DNA from: UBA4742 sp963773335
GTDB taxonomy: Bacteria > Actinomycetota > Acidimicrobiia > Acidimicrobiales > Acidimicrobilacustridaceae
Direction: 5' to 3'
NCBI GenBank assembly: GCA_963773335.1
Contig: CAVZAT010000004.1
Span: 62,001-126,000, forward strand
Length of the DNA: 64,000 nucleotides
How positions within the stretch are numbered: position 1 is the stretch's first letter; every line of letters begins with the position of its first letter. A model generated the notes under the pieces. The model made no database searches, was not told the DNA's origin, and saw only the letters and a list, made by a program, of their open reading frames with translations. The position numbers and the translations under genes were made by a program. Shown one piece after another: positions 62,844 to 64,000 of this stretch.

Positions 62844-63455
62844 GTGAGCGACACTTCGCAAGGACCAGGTTGGTGGCAGGCGTCGGACGGGAAGTGGTAC
62901 CCGCCCGAACAAGCTCCCGGCTACCAAGCGCCAGCAGCCGGCGCGCCGAGCGGTTCCCCCGGTGCCCCCGGCGCCACCGGCGCCGTGTCCAGCCAATGGG
63001 GCACCCTCGCCGACTGGCCCCAACGTGCCCTCGGCATCGTGATCGACTGGGCGCTGCTGCTCGCCATCTGGATCGTCGGCTACATCATCGTGATCATCCT
63101 CAACGCCATCTCCGGCGTGCTCGGGGGGCTGTTCTTCCTCGTGCTGTGGCTCTTCGAGCTGGTGGCCTGGCTGTACTACGGCTACCTGGTGGGCAACAAC
63201 GGCCGCAGCCCGGGCATGGCGCTCATGGGTCTCAAGTGCGTCGGTGACGAGACGGGCCAGATCATCGGTGGTGGCACCGGTGTGGTCCGCTCCATCGCCC
63301 ACATCGTCGACAGCATCATCTGCTACATCGGTTGGCTGTTCCCGCTGTGGGACGTCAAGCGCCAGACGCTGGCCGACAAGATCATGAAGACCGTCGTGCT
63401 CACCGATCAGCCGAAGGCCTCCTTCAGCGTGGAGCTGTTCAAACCCGGCTCCTGA
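62844..63455 (+). CDS. RDD family membrane protein with GWWQASDGKWYPPE head
   Basis: A 203-aa protein. It starts with the GWWQASDGKWYPPE motif (residues 8-21), a short element seen at the N-terminus of many Acidimicrobiia proteins and related to DUF2510. A Pro/Gly/Ala linker follows. The RDD domain (about 60-195) has the PQRALGIVIDWALLLAIWIVG first helix, GRSPGMALMGLKCVGDETGQ and the final DVKRQTLADKIMKTVVL. There are about three membrane segments. The function of RDD proteins is mostly unknown; some are Na+/H+ exchange-like. It ends at a strong terminator. Confidence 0.88.
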   Translation: MSDTSQGPGWWQASDGKWYPPEQAPGYQAPAAGAPSGSPGAPGATGAVSSQWGTLADWPQRALGIVIDWALLLAIWIVGYIIVIILNAISGVLGGLFFLVLWLFELVAWLYYGYLVGNNGRSPGMALMGLKCVGDETGQIIGGGTGVVRSIAHIVDSIICYIGWLFPLWDVKRQTLADKIMKTVVLTDQPKASFSVELFKPGS

Positions 63456-63479
63456 GGCTGGCACTCGATCGCTCACATG

Positions 63480-63509
63480 ACCGAGCCCCGGCTTCGGCCG
63501 GGGCTCGGT
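63480..63509. terminator. Bidirectional terminator between the RDD gene and gltD
   Basis: Perfect 13-bp stem, ACCGAGCCCCGGC (63480-63492) with its complement at 63497-63509, closed by a TTCG loop. There is no T run, which is usual in high-GC actinobacteria. It stands between the two convergent 3' ends. Confidence 0.75.
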
Positions 63510-63546
63510 CGCGCCCAGGGCCCGGTTGGTGCTCGGGTCCAGACGC

Positions 63547-64000
63547 TCAGGGCGTGAGCGGGGCCGCCAGCAGGGTGTGGCCCATGAGGTGCCGGTCGAC
63601 CGCGGCCGCGGCCGACCGTCCCTCGGCGATGGCCCACACGATCAGGCTCTGGCCCCGACCCATGTCCCCGCACACGAACACGTCGTCGACGTTGGTGGCC
63701 CAGCTCTGGTCTCGGGCCACGTTGCCGCGGTCGGTCAGATCCGACTCCCAGCGCGGCCAGCAGGCCCTCGGGCTGGGGCCCGCTGAAGCCCATGGCCAGC
63801 AGCACCAGCTCGCACGGCAGCTCGAAGTCGGTGCCGTCGACCCGCTCGAAGCTGGCGCGGCCGTCGACGATCCGGCTCTCGACCTCGTGGCCCCGCAGCC
63901 CGGTGAGCTGGCCGTCGCGTCGCCGACGAACTCGGTGGTGGTGACCGAGTAGACCCGCTCGCCGCCCTCCTCGTGGGCCGACGAGGTGCGCAGCATCAGC
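63547..64000 (-). CDS. gltD: Glutamate synthase small subunit, C-terminal part; two frame breaks
   Basis: C-terminal NADPH/FAD domain of GltD (5' part beyond the window). In order on the minus strand come RVYSVTTTEFVGDAT (first frame), QLTGLRGHEVESRIVDG to LVLLAMGFSGPQPEGLLAALGV (second frame), then DLTDRGNVARDQSWATNVDDVFVCGDMGRGQSLIVWAIAEGR (first frame again). One missing G near 63914 and one extra G near 63743 explain both changes and cancel out. The GDxRRGQSLVVWAI-type motif identifies GltD, which passes electrons from NADPH to the large subunit for glutamate formation. Confidence 0.9.
   Translation of the reverse strand, partial: LMLRTSSAHEEGGERVYSVTTTEFVGDATASSPGCGATRSRAGSSTAAPASSGSTAPTSSCRASWCCWPWASAGPSPRACWPRWESDLTDRGNVARDQSWATNVDDVFVCGDMGRGQSLIVWAIAEGRSAAAAVDRHLMGHTLLAAPLTP

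Overview
This window is a gene-dense stretch (about 70% GC by eye) of an actinobacterial chromosome. It most likely belongs to the class Acidimicrobiia (Ilumatobacter/Iamia-like) or a near relative. Pointers are coenzyme F420 synthesis (FbiC), a conservon (CvnA-D), DUF3151, a DUF222-HNH protein, an AftD-type DUF3367 arabinosyltransferase and a membrane protein opening with the GWWQASDGKWYPPE motif that I associate with this class. I see no tRNA, rRNA, CRISPR array, insertion sequence or prophage. It reads as core chromosome.

Layout. 0-2.9 kb: sugar-phosphate genes (transketolase, cut at the edge; transaldolase; 6-phosphogluconolactonase). 2.9-6.3 kb: fbiC and a LOG-family protein. 6.4-10.6 kb: DUF222-HNH protein, two small or Cys-rich unknowns, then an McrB-like ATPase with a McrC/DUF2357-like partner. 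10.7-18.9 kb (mostly minus): TypA, RNase D-like nuclease, rhodanese, MobA, flavin reductase, lipoprotein, GNAT, DUF3151, hydrolase and an atypical pyruvate kinase. 18.9-22.0 kb: alkylation-repair pair (Ada-AlkA fusion plus Ogt), phosphatase, GNAT. 22.1-29.1 kb: lipid and acyl-CoA genes, SirB1-like protein, glycerophosphodiesterase, FAD oxidase, methyltransferase. 29.2-30.4 kb: lytic transglycosylase, followed by the only long gene-free stretch (30.4-30.95 kb), which holds phased repeats and strong RNA-like hairpins. 30.9-37.4 kb: complete oligopeptide ABC transporter operon with a TetR regulator. 37.5-39.0 kb: cyclophilin, AlkA-like glycosylase, zinc-ribbon protein. 39.1-47.9 kb: envelope glycan locus (membrane glycosyltransferase, UDP-galactopyranose-mutase-like flavoprotein, GT4, AftD-like). 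47.8-58.2 kb: ArfB, hydrolases, nucleotidase, degenerate GGDEF-EAL protein, oxidoreductase, TetR, Lon with a recent in-frame tandem repeat, epoxide hydrolase. 58.2-62.6 kb: conservon cvnABCD. 62.8-64 kb: RDD protein, bidirectional terminator, GltD (cut at the edge).

Two patterns run through the window. First, eight genes carry one or two single-base frame breaks (ten in all) at points where the protein family continues in another frame. This looks like indel errors in the assembly rather than mass pseudogenisation. Second, at least thirteen genes have a TANNNT box 6-9 nt upstream of the start codon and mostly no Shine-Dalgarno sequence, which suggests widespread leaderless transcription. All family names rest on my reading of motifs; no database search was run.
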